From Hermatobates lingyangjiaoensis (Eukaryota; Arthropoda; Insecta; Hemiptera; Hermatobatidae), in assembly GCA_026182355.1 (NCBI GenBank), contig JAPFBL010000376.1, positions 1-64,000 on the forward strand: a DNA stretch of 64,000 bases. The letters are read 5' to 3'. A model generated the notes under the pieces. The model did not search any database, had not been told where the DNA came from, and was given only the letters and a program-made list of their open reading frames with translations. Within the stretch, counting starts at the first letter, position 1, and the number at the start of each line of letters is the position of its first letter. Shown here one piece after another: positions 33,538-44,924 of this stretch. The position numbers and the translations under genes are program-made.

Positions 33538-35534
33538 ATGATATATTTTAATGATCTGTATAATTATAGAGTATTTAAAAAAAAAATAAATGTAAAAATT
33601 AATTTAGATACAAAATTGTTAAATAGGGCATTTACTTTAGGCTTAGCATTAATTCGATACTTTAATCATTCTAATTTTACTTTTGAAATTTTGTTTTTGT
33701 TGTCGCAATCATAAAAGACAATGTATAATCTGTAAATATGGAAAATAGTGATACAATTAGAAGCCAATGTTTAAATATAATTACCAACCACAGATTAAAT
33801 AATTTATCAAATCGATTAAAAAGGCAAAGTGCATGTATAGAACGCTGCTATAAGAAAACTTATAAATTTTTAAGAGAACATAGAGAAATTGTGCTTTGTA
33901 AAAGTGACAAATCTGGTAATACGGTGATAATCAAAAAAGAAGATTATAAAGCAAAAATGAAAATTCTCTTAGAGGTTAGTGAAATATTTCAATCACAAGG
34001 CGAGATGCTTCATCAACATTACGAAATAAAGTAAATAAGGTAGTTGATGAACTCAAGAAGACACTATGTATAGATCTAAGTTAAGCTTCAAAATTAGATT
34101 CTTACAATGGTATAGCACCAAGAATATATGGTTTAGTGAAGCTACACAAGCCAGGTTTTCCCTCCGTCCTATCGTGTCGTTAATAGGTAGTCCAACTTAT
34201 GAACTGTCTAAATATATGGAGAAATATCTTAGTTAAGTTACTAACAAGAGTGAATTAACGTTATCGAATTCACTTTAACGCTATCGAATCAAATACTAAG
34301 TGATGAAGTAATTATGATTTCACTAGATGTTCAGTCGTTGTTTACTAACATACCTTTAGATCTAGCTTTTAATTTAGTAAATAAACAATGGAATAAGATT
34401 AGATCAAATGTTGGAATGTCAAACAAGGTTTTTCTTTCCATATTAGATATTATATGTGAAGTAAGGTATTTCACCTTTAATGGTATTATTTATAAACAAA
34501 AATATGGATTACCAATGGGAATCACCAATTTCACCAGTTCTTGCAAATATAGTTATGATTGAATTATTGGAAAATGGTATCAATAAATTAGGTACGAAGG
34601 TGAAATTCGTTAAATTATATGTGAACTATTTATTTTTAATTATTGAAAAGGGAGAAGACAGAATGTATTAAATACATGTAATTCTTTTCATAATCGTCTA
34701 CAATTCACTTGTGAAGTAGAGAAAGATGGAAATCTGCCATTTTTAGATGTGAAAGTTATAAGAGGTGAAAATGGCAATATCTTAACGGATTGGTTTAAAA
34801 AACCTACCAGTGCTGGAAGAATCCTGAACGACCATTCTTCTCATGCTATAAACCAGAATTAAATTGCGTCCAAAATTAGGTTAAAAAAGTTATTGAAATA
34901 AGTAGTCCATGTTTTCTAAATGAAAATAAGAAAAGGATGAAATTATTATTACAGAAAAATTGTTATCTGAAGAACTTAGTTGAACGATATTGGTTAAGAT
35001 ATAGAAGACAGCAACCAACATATTCAAATGAAGATCATGCTGAACTGGAAGTTATAAATAGGAAGTATTTCAAATTTCCTTATGTTGAGGGCTTATCACA
35101 ATCAATTAGAAAAGTTCTCAAACGAAACATACCTGATTATACTGGCATTTTAAATAAAAAAAAATAAATCTTTATTTCCAAATTTAAAAGAAAAAGAACC
35201 GAAGGAGTTACAAAGTAACCTCATTTATGCCCTCAAATGTAAAGATTGTGACAAGTGTTACTATGGTGAAACTAGTCGATTTCTCAAAGAAAGGTTGTAC
35301 CAACATAATTATTCGATAAGAACAAATAAAAGTAACGCAACAGTCTTAGCTGGTCATGCCATAAACGAAGGTCACACATTCGATTTTGAAGATACAACTG
35401 TAATAGAAAAAGAAAAAGATGAACAAAGAAGGGAGACACTTGAGATGTTGTATATTAAAAAGGATCTAAGTTTGATTAATCATGGAAGTGATATTACTAA
35501 TTTAAGTAATATTTATTCTGGAGTGTTGTGCTGA
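33538..35534 (+). pseudogene. PLE body 2: near full-length RT plus GIY-YIG, inactive
   Basis: 33538-33708 may be the N-terminal frame. 33738-34034 (98 residues) has the pre-RT signature EIVLCKSDKSGNTVIIKKED. Next, in shifted frames, come APRIYGLVKLHKPGFP and MISLDVQSLFTNIPLDLAF (34313-34560; first catalytic Asp), YKQKYGLPMG followed by a frameshift into SPISPVLANIV, and then LYVNYLFLI, where the YxDD pair has become N-Y. LPFLDVKVI follows, and the endonuclease ends the protein: CKDCDKCYYGETSRFLKERL, LAGHAINEGHTFDF, LSLINHGSDI (35208-35534). Frameshifts plus the lost Asp pair mean no RT activity. It is followed directly by an F-family terminus. Confidence 0.85.
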
Positions 35535-35549
35535 GTTTTAGTGAAATTT

Positions 35550-35880
35550 GATTTATTTAGTTCCCTTGAGTGAACAGTGTTGAGGTTATTTGTAATTTTA
35601 TCTTATTAGTCTAGTCGAAGGTTTTGTCCGGTTAACATTGTTGTTCCTTTAAATAATGTAAATTTCATTTTCTTAATTAAAAAATTTTTACTTCTATAAG
35701 TAATATTGTTTTATGTATCTCTGAAATACTTCTGCTTGTAATATTCATAAGTTGTAACAATCCGTTTTCATATTGTCTACATGTTTCATGTTGATATGTG
35801 ATTTCTTATTATCCTTTGTTTGTAGGCCTATGTAAAAGGTTTTAAATAAAACCGAAACATTGGCAACGAGAGAACACACA
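35550..35880 (+). mobile_element. F-family 3' terminus of PLE body 2
   Basis: Sits where the 3' terminal repeat should be and shares TAGTCTAGTCGAAGG and GGTTTTAAATAAAACCG with the solo F copies, so those derive from this PLE lineage. Ends at TATATATATA (35880-35891). Confidence 0.75.
35825..35866 (+). ncRNA. Hammerhead-related hairpin, F family
   Basis: GCC, TATGTAAAA, stem II GGTTTT-AAAT-AAAACC, GAA, ACATT, GGC. Stem I (GCC/GGC), stem II and GAAA are present, but the CTGANGA box is replaced by an A-rich run, so this may be a decayed or different fold. In other copies stem III is the symmetric ACGT. Confidence 0.5.
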
Positions 35881-35883
35881 TAT

Positions 35884-36095
35884 ATATATACTGTTTAAGT
35901 TAGCAGCAGTTTCTACATTGACCACATTTTGGCTGATGTTTTCTACCTTCTTGACTTCTTTGGAGTGCCAAAGGTATTTTCCAGAGGAGATAAGGTAAAT
36001 AAGAAAAAATGGTCAATGTAGAAGCTGCTGCTAACTTTAACAATGCATGTTTGAAAGAGGACTTGCTGCCATCATGCACCAATATACATATTATA
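35884..36095. pseudogene. PLE N-terminal module as foldback
   Basis: Arms about 35888-35932 and 36005-36043. The right part reads NVEAAANFNNACLKEDLLP then SCTNIHI, the same stop-off point as the other N-terminal modules, and is followed by TA/TTA repeats. Confidence 0.75.
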
Positions 36096-36857
36096 TAATT
36101 ATTATTATTATTTATAAATAAATATACATTCTTAAGTAAGTAAAATAATCAAGAGTATCTAGTACAAGGAAATGAATAATGTTATAAATATCTATCTTAG
36201 TTTTAAAAGTGTTATTTGCAATATTCAGAACTGCCAAAGAAAAATTGACCGAATGTATAGAAAAATGAAAGTAAATAGTTTTTACAATTGCACTCTCTCT
36301 TTCTGTAACTCAAGCAAAAATAAGTTCATTTCAATCCTGCTAACAAAATAAATGAAAATTTGATAAAGTTATTGTACATTGTTATACTAAACTCGGTTTA
36401 AAGGTAAAATTTTTGAATAGCTCGCTGAGGGTAGCGAACTACATATTCCCTCAGGGAACCGCAACTTCAAAGCCCACGCTTACTTTCCAAATAACTCAAC
36501 AATACAAACAACAAATGTAAACATTGTGCACACTTTAATTCTTCAATAATTTTTCCATGTTCAGTAAAGAATTTTCACTTTTTTTTTTTTACTGCGTTTA
36601 ACTGAAAAATAGCTTTCAACTGAAACATTATTTCTTAATAAATTGTTTAAAAATAGCAGCCTGATCATTCTTTGAACTATTGATTTAAAAAAAAATAACG
36701 ATATGAAAATCATTTGAGTTTTTTTTTCCTTTAAATACTGGTATTGTGTTTGTCATTTCTGTGTTATTGACACAACTGTTATAGATTAGCCACCTTAAAC
36801 TTTAAGTGAAAAAGAATTTCTTAGTATTAAATTACCAAGTAGAACTAATGTAATTCA

Positions 36858-36861
<4 letters not shown>
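36096..36861. other. AT-rich unique sequence, then (TA)n
   Basis: Nothing coding seen. The (TA)n tract is 36862-36898. The next 35 bp (GATACTGTTTTCTTGACCAC) match 41780-41812, an E-family flank. Confidence 0.55.
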
Positions 36862-36900
<39 letters not shown>

Positions 36901-36946
36901 CGATACTGTTTTCTTGACCACAAATTACTAATATATATATATATCA

Positions 36947-37149
36947 AGATTTCACATAAACACGCGAAACAAGAATCAATGATCAAACCACAATATAAAA
37001 TGGCAAACAAGAATAAAATCTTTTATCCGTAACAAGCGGTCTTCGTCAGAGTTAAAAACCCAACTGGGTTTTTAACTCTGACGAAGACCGCCTGTTACGT
37101 TTGAAAGATCTTAGACTTGTTGTGCCATTTCATATGGTGGTTTGATCAT
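36947..37149. mobile_element. A-family PLE terminal foldback
   Basis: AGATTTCACATAAACACGCG..left arm, centre CCCAACTGGGTT, right arm ending GGTTTGATCATG. Both arms keep CTGACGA; the left arm has lost the AGATCT symmetry. Confidence 0.9.
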
Positions 37150-37580
37150 GTATATAAATATTGATAAAAGTATCGACCGTGGAATAGAAACAACACTATA
37201 GTTTATCGAGACTCGGTCAGTTCTTCAGCTTCAAATTTAACTCTCATTGCCAACGTTTTGGTTTTTATTTAAAACCTTTTTCATAGGCAGAAATATAAAT
37301 TTTGAAACAGAAAAACTAAGTATTACATTACAAATTATTTTGCAAAGAAAAATTCAGACTACAGTTGTTAAAATCCACATACTATTTTTCTTTATAAAAT
37401 AATTTGTAATGTAATACTTAGTTTTTCTGTTTCAAAATTTATACTTCTGCCTAAGAAAAAGGTTTTAAAAAAAACCAAAACATTGGCAATGAGAGTTTAA
37501 TTTGAACCTGAAGAACTGACCGAGTCCCGATAAACTATAGTTTTGTTTCTATTCCACGGTCGATACTTTTATTAATATAT
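37150..37580. mobile_element. F-family PLE terminal foldback
   Basis: Arms about 37160-37348 and 37389-37577, ~190 bp each. Both hold CTCTCATTGCCAACG / GGCAATGAGAG and the GGTTTT hairpin. Outer ends GATAAAAGTATCGACCG. TA tracts on both sides. Confidence 0.9.
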
Positions 37581-37589
37581 ATATACATT

Positions 37590-37720
37590 TACTAGCCGTT
37601 GCGTCTACAATGTGCTTGGTCTCCCTTTCTCTTCTCTCCTGAAGACGGATTACCCGAAAATTTGAGTCTGTAAGTGTGTTTCTTTTACTTTCTGTCCTAC
37701 CTATCTTCAATTTTGAACTG
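37590..37720 (+). mobile_element. G-related PLE terminus
   Basis: GTGCTTGGTCTCCC.., CTGAAGA at 37641-37647, extra C, GG..CC stem, GAAAATTT, GAG pairing with CTC before the box, then TCTGTAAGTGTG. Confidence 0.7.
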
Positions 37721-37727
37721 ATGTATA

Positions 37728-37805
37728 TATGCAGAAAAATCACAATAGGCGAACACGTGAAGCAATTAATTAAATTAAAGCACAAAGAAATTTCCTTATG
37801 GTTTA

Positions 37806-37844
<39 letters not shown>

Positions 37845-37915
37845 AAATCACAATTAACAAAAACGTGAAGCAATTAATGAAATTAAACCACAAAGAAATT
37901 TCATTAATTTCATTT
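37728..37915 (+). repeat. Direct repeat around (TA)n
   Basis: CAGAAAAATCACAAT..GTGAAGCAATTAAT..AAATTAAA..CACAAAGAAATTTC occurs twice (37731, 37840), separated by (TA)n at 37811-37838. Confidence 0.85.
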
Positions 37916-37961
37916 ATTTTATATATATATATAATATATATTATATATATATATATATATA

Positions 37962-38650
37962 AATGACATTGGTATGACTTCTACCAAGCTCAATGAGCGT
38001 TTGAACAACCATAGAGCTTCGGTCGGTCAGCGCAAACAGCTTCCTGTAGCTATCCATGCCAACAGCCATAACCTTTCTTTTAATGACTGCTTTTCTGTTC
38101 AAATCATTAAGCTAGTGACCACTGATGACCGTAGTTTGACATTAAGAGCGTCTGAGGAGGCCCACATATGGTTATTGGGGGCCCGATCAGATCCCGGTTT
38201 AAATCAGAAGCGTTAACTTTTATTTGTTTTTTCTTTTATTTTTAACTTATATATTCATATTCATATATATATTTTTTTTTATTTTATTATTATTTTTTTT
38301 CCTTTTTTTATTATATATATTTTTTATTTTATTTATTTATTTATTTTTTTTTATTTTTTATTATTTCCTTTTTTGTAATTTTTAATTTTATAATTTTATC
38401 TATTGTTTTTGCTTTCTCCGTTCTCCGACGTTTAGTGCCTAGCTCCTTTTTTACGCTAGTGCTGCTCTCTTCGGTTGACTCTTTATTTCTTCATTCGCGC
38501 TCCGTTCTTCGACGTGGGGAGATCTCTCTCACTTCGTCCTCTCTACTAGTCTACTCTCCTGATGACGAACAACAGTTCGAAATATTGAATTCTGTAAGTT
38601 TTCTTTGTATTCTCTTTTCTGTGTCGTGCTTTGTGTAATTTAAATTTTTA
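37962..38650 (+). pseudogene. PLE 3' module: GIY-YIG, 3'UTR, hammerhead
   Basis: Starts inside (TA)n (37921-37961). The frame to 38216 reads DIGMTSTKLNERLNNHRASV, VAIHANSHNLSFNDCF and LRASEEAHIWLLGARSDPG, then stop; close to the 16442 module but cut 20 residues further in. A very T-rich 3'UTR (38217-38500) precedes the hammerhead. The element ends in (TA)n 38650-38666. Confidence 0.85.
38552..38592 (+). ncRNA. Hammerhead-like motif in PLE 3'UTR
   Basis: CTGATGA at 38559-38565, extra C, stem II GAAC-AACA-GTTC, GAA, ATAT, T, GAATTC. Core fully intact; stem I is weak. Confidence 0.7.
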
Positions 38651-38673
38651 TATATATATATATATGTGTATAT

Positions 38674-38885
38674 AAAAGATTTCACATAAACACGTGAAAC
38701 AACAATCAATGATCAAACCACAATAAGAAATGGGAAAACAAGACTAAGATCTTTCAACCGTAACAAGCGGTCTTCGTCAGAGTCAAAAACCCAACTGCTG
38801 TTGGGTTTTTGACTCTGACGAAGACCGCTTGTTACGGTTGAAAGATCTTAGTCTTGTTTTCCCATTTCTTATTGTGGTTTGATCA
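38674..38885. mobile_element. A-family PLE terminal foldback, well preserved
   Basis: Left arm to 38796, right arm to 38885, with almost no spacer (CCCAACTGCTGTTGGG). Flanked by TATATATGTG and (TA)n 38887-38903. Only small differences between arms. Confidence 0.95.
38811..38853 (+). ncRNA. Hammerhead-like motif, A family, intact
   Basis: GACT / CTGACGA / A / GACCG..CGGTT / GAA / AGATCT / T / AGTC. The mirror copy is at 38742-38784, minus strand. Confidence 0.8.
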
Positions 38886-38907
38886 TATATATATATATAT
38901 ATATCAC

Positions 38908-39010
38908 AGTAAATTACAGACACAGGACAAAAGAACAAACACAGTTACTGTTTCTAATTTTTGGTTGAACCGTCATCAGGAGAATTGAGATAGCGGAATG
39001 ATTGGGACCT
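38908..39010 (-). mobile_element. G-family PLE terminus, single arm
   Basis: Minus strand: CTGATGA, extra C, GGT-TCA-ACC, AAAAATTAG; the G of GAAA is changed. Begins at (TA)n. Confidence 0.7.
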
Positions 39011-39380
39011 TGAACAGGTTCAATCAAATTTCATTCCAGGATTGCGTTCTTCGCAATTTATTGATATACATATGATGAACAAAACGTAGAACCAGGTTTA
39101 TTTGAAACTTTTAAATTGCTTTTCTCTGGAACCCTAATGGCTGTAAATATATTATTTATGAAAGTAAAAGTGTAATCAATAGAACACCGGTGAATGTTGT
39201 GTTCAATCAGGGACCGTTCCTAAAATGTAATGAATATAATGGTAAAATACTACCCTTTTCTAGGAAATATATACTACCAAAGAATTAATGATTGTTCAAT
39301 TTTGATATAAACCTTGATGGGTATATACAGGCTATTCACGAGCTTGCAAGCAGTCATTGTATGATATTTACTCATAACTA
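39011..39380. other. AT-rich sequence without a supported gene
   Basis: Nothing recognised. Confidence 0.5.
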
Positions 39381-40085
39381 CAGAGGAAAAGAAACACTAA
39401 GTCTTCCACACATAAAGAACTTAATCACTCAACGCGTTTTGAACATTTAATGTTCATCATCAGGGTACATCTGCAATACAGACAAAAATATGTATAAACA
39501 ATATACATAAACAAATACAAACTTCAATGTTAAAACCACAATTAGAAATGAGAAAAAAAGACTAAGATCTTTTTGACTCCGACAAAGACTACCTGTTACG
39601 GTTAAAAGATCTTAGTCTAATTTTTTTTCAATTTCTTATTGTAGTTTAAACATTGATTGTTATTTCACGTGTTTATTGTGAAATTTGGTTATCGTTATAT
39701 ACAAATATGTTTGTATTATAGATGTACAGTAGGCAGGATATGAGAAATCATGAACAATCTAAAAAAAGTAATATTTTATTACTTTTTAGAGATAATAGTG
39801 ATTATCTCTAAAAAAAAATAAAGAACGATAGATGGGCAAACATGGGAAGATAAATAGATAGATAGATGGGAAGATAAATTTAAAGAAATAGAGGAACTAA
39901 TATGGTTCAGAATCTCTCGAAAAAAGAAGAAAATGGATAGATTTGGGAGAGGCCTATGCCCAGAAGTGGGACTACTTTCACAATTATTATTGTAGATGTA
40001 GCCTGACGATGAACACTAAGTGTTCGAAACGTGTTGCATGATTAAATCCTTAATGTGTGGAAGACTTAGTATTTCTTTTCTCCTC
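39381..40085. mobile_element. C-type terminal foldback with nested A-family insertion
   Basis: Arms about 39381-39470 (minus) and 39999-40085 (plus) share CACTAAGTCTTCCACACAT. Between them an A-family foldback (39530-39690) was inserted, with deleted inner ends (AAGATCTTTTTGACTCC), plus two AT-rich hairpins at 39763-39818. Confidence 0.75.
39999..40036 (+). ncRNA. Hammerhead-like motif, C type
   Basis: CTGACGA at 40003-40009, extra T, stem II GAACAC-TAA-GTGTTC, GAA, ACGTGT, T. The partner at 39434-39470 (minus) has ACGCGT but AAAA in place of GAAA. Confidence 0.65.
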
Positions 40086-41046
40086 TTATCATACAGGATA
40101 TTGTTGAGTATTTCTTTTCCTCTCTAATCATACAGGATATTGTTGAGTATTTCTTTTCCTCTCTAATCATACAGGATATTGTTGAGTATTTTTATTCCTC
40201 TCTAATCATACAGGATATTGTTGAATATTTCTTTTCTTCTCTAATCATACAGGATATTGTTGAGTATTTTTATTCCTCTCTAATCATACAGGATATTGTT
40301 GAATATTTCTTTTCCTCTCTAATCATACAGGATATTGTTGAATATTTCTTTTCTTCTCTAATCATACAGGATATTGTTGAGTATTTTTATTCCTCTCTAA
40401 TCATACAGGATATTGTTGAATATTTCTTTTCCTCTCTAATCATACAGGATATTGTTGAATATTTCTTTTCCTCTCTAATCACACAGAATATTGTTGAATA
40501 ATTCTTTTCTTCTCTACTCATACACGATATTGTTGAGTATTTCTTTTCCTCTCTAATCATATATGATATTTTTGAGTATATCTATTCCTCTCTAATCATA
40601 CAGGATATTGTTGAATATTTCTTTTCCTCTCTAATCATACAGAATATTGTTGAGTATTTCTATTCCTCTCTAATCATACAGGATATTGTTGAATATTTCT
40701 TTTCCTCTCTAATCATACAGGATATTGTTGAGTATTTCTTTTCCTCTCTAATCATACAGGATATTGTTGAATATTTCTTTTCTTCTCTACTCATACACGA
40801 TATTGTTGAGTATTTCTTTTCCTCTCTAATCATATATGATATTTTTGAGTATATCTATTCCTCTCTAATCATATATGATATTTTTGAGTATATCTATTCC
40901 TCTCTAATCATACAGGATATTGTTGAATGTTTCTTTTCCTCTCTAATCATACAAGATATTGTTGAGTATTTCTTTTCCTCTCTAATCATACGGGATATTA
41001 TTGAATATTACTTTTCCTCTCTAATCATAAAGGATATCGTTGGATA
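40067..41046 (+). repeat. 39-bp satellite array
   Basis: About 25 copies of a 39-bp unit (TATTTCTTTTCCTCTCTAAT, CATACAGGATATTGTTGAG). It starts exactly where the C-type arm ends; the arm's own tail (CTTAGTATTTCTTTTCTC) is the first unit. Confidence 0.95.
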
Positions 41047-41812
41047 TGTAGATGCAAACATGCCTACTTCTCCCAACATAGATATAATACATTGTTAATA
41101 AATAAATAATGATTTACTTAATGCTATAACGACTGATAATCCTTCTGTTGCAAATTCTACTGCATCAAATCTATTTGAGAAAGCCCAGAAGAGAGGGAGG
41201 AGTTTAATCCAATTTGAGAAAGTAAAAATATTGCTATACTAAAGGAAATATGTACAATGTTAAGGAACAAAATTATAAAATAAATGTTTTTTTTCAAACA
41301 TATACATGTTTTTTTCTTTAACTGCTGGTAAAATCTTAAGTAAAATTCGAAGTCTCTGCTGAATATTACCATATATAGTGGCAACTCCACTATTCTTAGC
41401 ACTAAAGGGTACTTTATTTGGTGAGTTTATATTGTCATAAAAATCACTAACTAAAATAACTTTTTTATATACTACAACTTTTTTTTATATAAGAGGATAG
41501 TTGTAGGTTTTTTTTTCAAAATTACATTAAAAACAGGATCGTTATGGGACATTATACGATTTTAAAAAAAAATGTTTTAACTTTAAACGACTAATTATCA
41601 AACAATGAAATTGCATAAGAAAGTTAAACTTAAAATTAGTAATTTATAAAAAATATTTAATAAAATTACCAACTACAGGAAAGGACAGTGTAGAAAAACT
41701 GAAAAATTGTTTAGGAATAATAGATTACATTTATATAAATAATAAACTTTTATATGCATTATATGTATATATAAATAATACGGTACTGTTTTCTTGACCA
41801 CAAAATTACTAA
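41047..41812. other. AT-rich sequence without a supported gene
   Basis: Nothing recognised apart from the E-family flank at 41777-41812. Confidence 0.5.
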
Positions 41813-42196
41813 CACACACTTTTTCTTCTTCTCGGAATTTGGTCAGGGTAAATGTATGGAATCACCTTTTTGCCAACGTTTCGTCTTTATTTTAAGACAT
41901 CCTCAGGGCTGTAAACTAACAAAAAAACAATAAACAATGGACATTTGTCATTTCTACTTTAGAAACATCATAACAAATTGAAAAAACAGAAAGTAATGTA
42001 ACAGAAGCTAGCCTTGAGTAAGTTTTTTTCAATTTGTTATGATGTCTCTAAAGTAGAAATGACAAATGTCCATTGTTTATTGTTTTTTTGTTAGTTTATT
42101 GCCCTAAGGATGTCTTAAAATAAAGACGAAACGTTGGCAAAAAGGTGATTCCATACATTTACCCTGACCAAATTCCGAGAAGAAGAAAAAGTGTAT
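41813..42196. mobile_element. E-family PLE terminal foldback
   Basis: Arms 41813-41986 and 42023-42196, spacer ~36 bp. Outer ends CACTTTTTCTTCTTCTCGG. Stem III ACGT with GCC/GGC stem I. Confidence 0.9.
41872..41909 (-). ncRNA. Hammerhead-like motif, E family
   Basis: Minus strand: GCC, CTGAGGA, extra T, stem II GTCTT-AAAATA-AAGAC, GAA, ACGT, T, GGC. All parts present. The plus-strand partner (42101-42138) has CTAAGGA. Confidence 0.75.
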
Positions 42197-43077
42197 GTTA
42201 TATAAATAATATCTAATTATGTATATGCAAAAATAAGATTACTTTTTTCATCTCTAAGTATGATGTGTAATTTCACTTGCTTCAGTTCGAGTGTGACTCT
42301 GAAGAAGAACAATTATCTGCTTTGTAGATCATAAGCTCTTTCCTTATTTTCTTTCAGTGACTTAGACTTTGATATGTAAGTCATAACCACCTAGCACTTA
42401 CATTGAAATAGTGATGTTAATTATTGTGAAACATAATTTAACAATATAGGTTTACGATAGTTACATTTTCACGATGATAATACAAAAGAGTAATTCCAGA
42501 CAATATAGTGAATAAATAAGTTATGATAATGTATCTAGTGATATGATTTGCAAATACGACTACATCTAACATTTCTATCGAAAAAAAAAAGGAACTCTTG
42601 CCAAAATAATTTCTTATATCTCATACTCCTTTTAAATCAGATGTGTTTTTCTTTTCAAACACATCTGATTTAACTTTTATCTCTTCAAACTATTGAAAAC
42701 AGACAGAAAAACAACTTTAACTTCTCTTTAACCTTCTTTTAAAAAAGAATAAATTTGTTGTGATCTACTTTTGTTGAATAATTATATTTTGCACTTTTAT
42801 AAATAGAATAACTAAGTTGAACTTAAATAACTTTTATTTAAAAACAAAATTACTATTACAATTATATAAGAAAATATTGTTTATTCTTAATGTTAGTAGC
42901 AAAGTAGTGTAAATCACATTATGGGAGACTTCATCTTTTGTTGTATATTTTTCACGTAACTAGTTTTTGATTTCATTCATTTTATACGGAAGGATGAGTT
43001 TTTTCTGTTGATTTTCGTTGTATTGATATGTAGCAGTATTCTACATATACGGTACTAACATAAAACAAGTACCGTAA
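42197..43077. other. AT-rich sequence with a compact hairpin
   Basis: 42633-42672 is a perfect 16-bp hairpin (TAAATCAGATGTGTTT and its complement, 8-bp loop). 42290-42350 is a decayed A-like terminus (ACTCTGAAGAAGAAC). No gene. Confidence 0.55.
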
Positions 43078-43470
43078 CAAGTACCGTACATAAAACAAGA
43101 CTAAGATCTTTCAACCGTAACAAGCGGTCTTCGTCAGAGTCAAAAACCGAACTGATTTGGGTAACTAAATCTCGGGTACTTAGTTGGGTAACAACTAAAT
43201 CTCGGGTACTTAGTTGGGTAACAACTAAATCTCGGTACTCTGTAACGAGATTTCACAATAAACACATAAAACAAAAATCAGCATCCAAAACACGATAAGA
43301 AATCAGAAAATACACTAAGATTTGTCAACTGTAATAAGTGGTCTTTGAAAGCTTGACGAAATTCTCAACACAAATTAACCCAATTGAAATTTGACTCTGA
43401 CGAAGACCGCTTGTTACGGTTGACAGATCGGAGTATTTTTTCTGATTTGTTATTGTGGTTTAAACGTTGA
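43078..43470. mobile_element. A-family terminus pair with internal triplication
   Basis: Left minus arm 43085-43150; right segment has an inner minus arm (43255-43350) and a plus arm (43390-43470). 43163-43236 is a ~31-bp unit (AACTAAATCTCGGGTACTTA) repeated three times. Confidence 0.75.
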
Positions 43471-43836
43471 TAACACTCCAATAGGATGTTAATTCACCAA
43501 TAGGTTTATTAATCTTTAGATGGATGCAATGGAATGGCTTTAGGTAAGTTGAATTGACTGTAGTTTCAAACCTTCATATCACCGTGAGAATAATACATGT
43601 TTGTTTTTAACTGATGTTTATTTTCATTTTAGTATAAAATGGCAGTCAATGGAAGCTTTGGGCAAAAATTAAATATGAATAAATTACTCTCAAATAACAT
43701 ATATTCAAATTGACTTTCTTTGCCTCCCTAATATCCAAAAGTTTATGATATGCTGTATGATGCTCCCCCATCCTCCCATCATCAAAACAAAAATTGAAAA
43801 TTTTACTTAATTATTTTTGAACTACGAGTATAACAT
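43471..43836. other. AT-rich unique sequence
   Basis: Nothing recognised. Confidence 0.5.
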
Positions 43837-44222
43837 ACTAGCTGACCTACCCGGGAAACAATTTAATTCCAACTCTAATAATAAATTCTTGAAAACAATA
43901 ATAAAATTTCTGGTACCTGGTTATTTCCAATTGAACAAAGCATGTGGAAATATTATTATAAATAATAACCTACCTGCGGCTGCTATTACTAATTAAAGTC
44001 AAAATGTAAACAAACAGGTTATACAGCAAACCTTACCTATTATAATATTTTTGGGATATTACCTGAACCACAACTCTGATTTTTAAAACACTTTACATAA
44101 ACCTTCCCGGGGATATACCTAATAATCTCCTAAATTTTCACGGCGATTGGATGTATGGTTTTTGAATCTATTGAGTACAAACATACAGACATACATTCAT
44201 TTTTATATATATATAGAGATTA
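43837..44222 (+). mobile_element. Unclassified non-autonomous repeat
   Basis: Starts TACTAGCTGACCTACCCGGG and ends ACAAACATACAGACATACAT then TTTTTATATATATATAGAG, a layout I associate with dispersed non-autonomous repeats of invertebrates. No coding capacity. Class not assigned. Confidence 0.45.
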
Positions 44223-44856
44223 AAATCCTTAACTGAATACCTCAATGAAAAATTATGAACAATTTAAATACCTATTTTTTTTAAAACCTTGTAATAGTTA
44301 CATTTCATTCTTGTAAGATACTACAGATGTAATCCCCTTTTATTACAATGGAATGTATGATTAACTCTGGGTATACAGTTGTTTCACCTTCTCAGGTTTC
44401 AGATGAAACGTAGTATTCGCTCAAGGAGTGTAATTTTTCGATTTGAAAAAATCATAGTTTATATATACCTTTGAAGATTCTCTTGTGATTACTAGTGTTT
44501 TGTTTCTTTGTAATTTGGTTTCCACACTACACAGCTAATGCTGTCAACTTGGCCGTTTACATCTGTAAGAGTTTGAAACCAAATCATTAACCATACAAGT
44601 ATGGAACTGAATATTCAAAAAATATATAGAAATTAAACCACCCAGGGCTGATTTTTTTTTTAGTTTTTAAAATTAAATATAACTGAGTTGTCATCCCTGT
44701 GTAAAATCTCCGGGAACTAACTTGCAAAAGTAGCAACACTGGGCATTCATAAATTGATTTGACCGTTGACTAGTAGTGAAAGGTTGTGAAGAAAGCCGAA
44801 TTTAAAGAGCATTTATTTAGTAGTAGTTTTTACTTCATGTATTTATTTTAATCGTA
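44223..44856 (+). other. Upstream region of the spliced gene
   Basis: AT-rich with no clear TATA or initiator element I can defend. The bases before the start (ATTTTAATCGTA) are not a strong Kozak context. Confidence 0.4.
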
Positions 44857-44924
44857 ATGACTTCAACAGAAGTTAGTGATGATACTTTATTATGCTCTGA
44901 CCTGAGTGAAATTGACAATGAAAG
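44857..44924 (+). CDS. Exon 1
   Basis: ATG start, then TSTEVSDDTLLCSDLSEIDN; donor AAAG|GTTAGT. 68 nt, ends after codon position 2. It is the first in-frame ATG that feeds exon 2. Confidence 0.75.

Noticed and set aside
40067..41046. Promoter or enhancer array made of 39-bp units
   Set aside because: No recognised binding motif; simple tandem expansion from a PLE end explains it.
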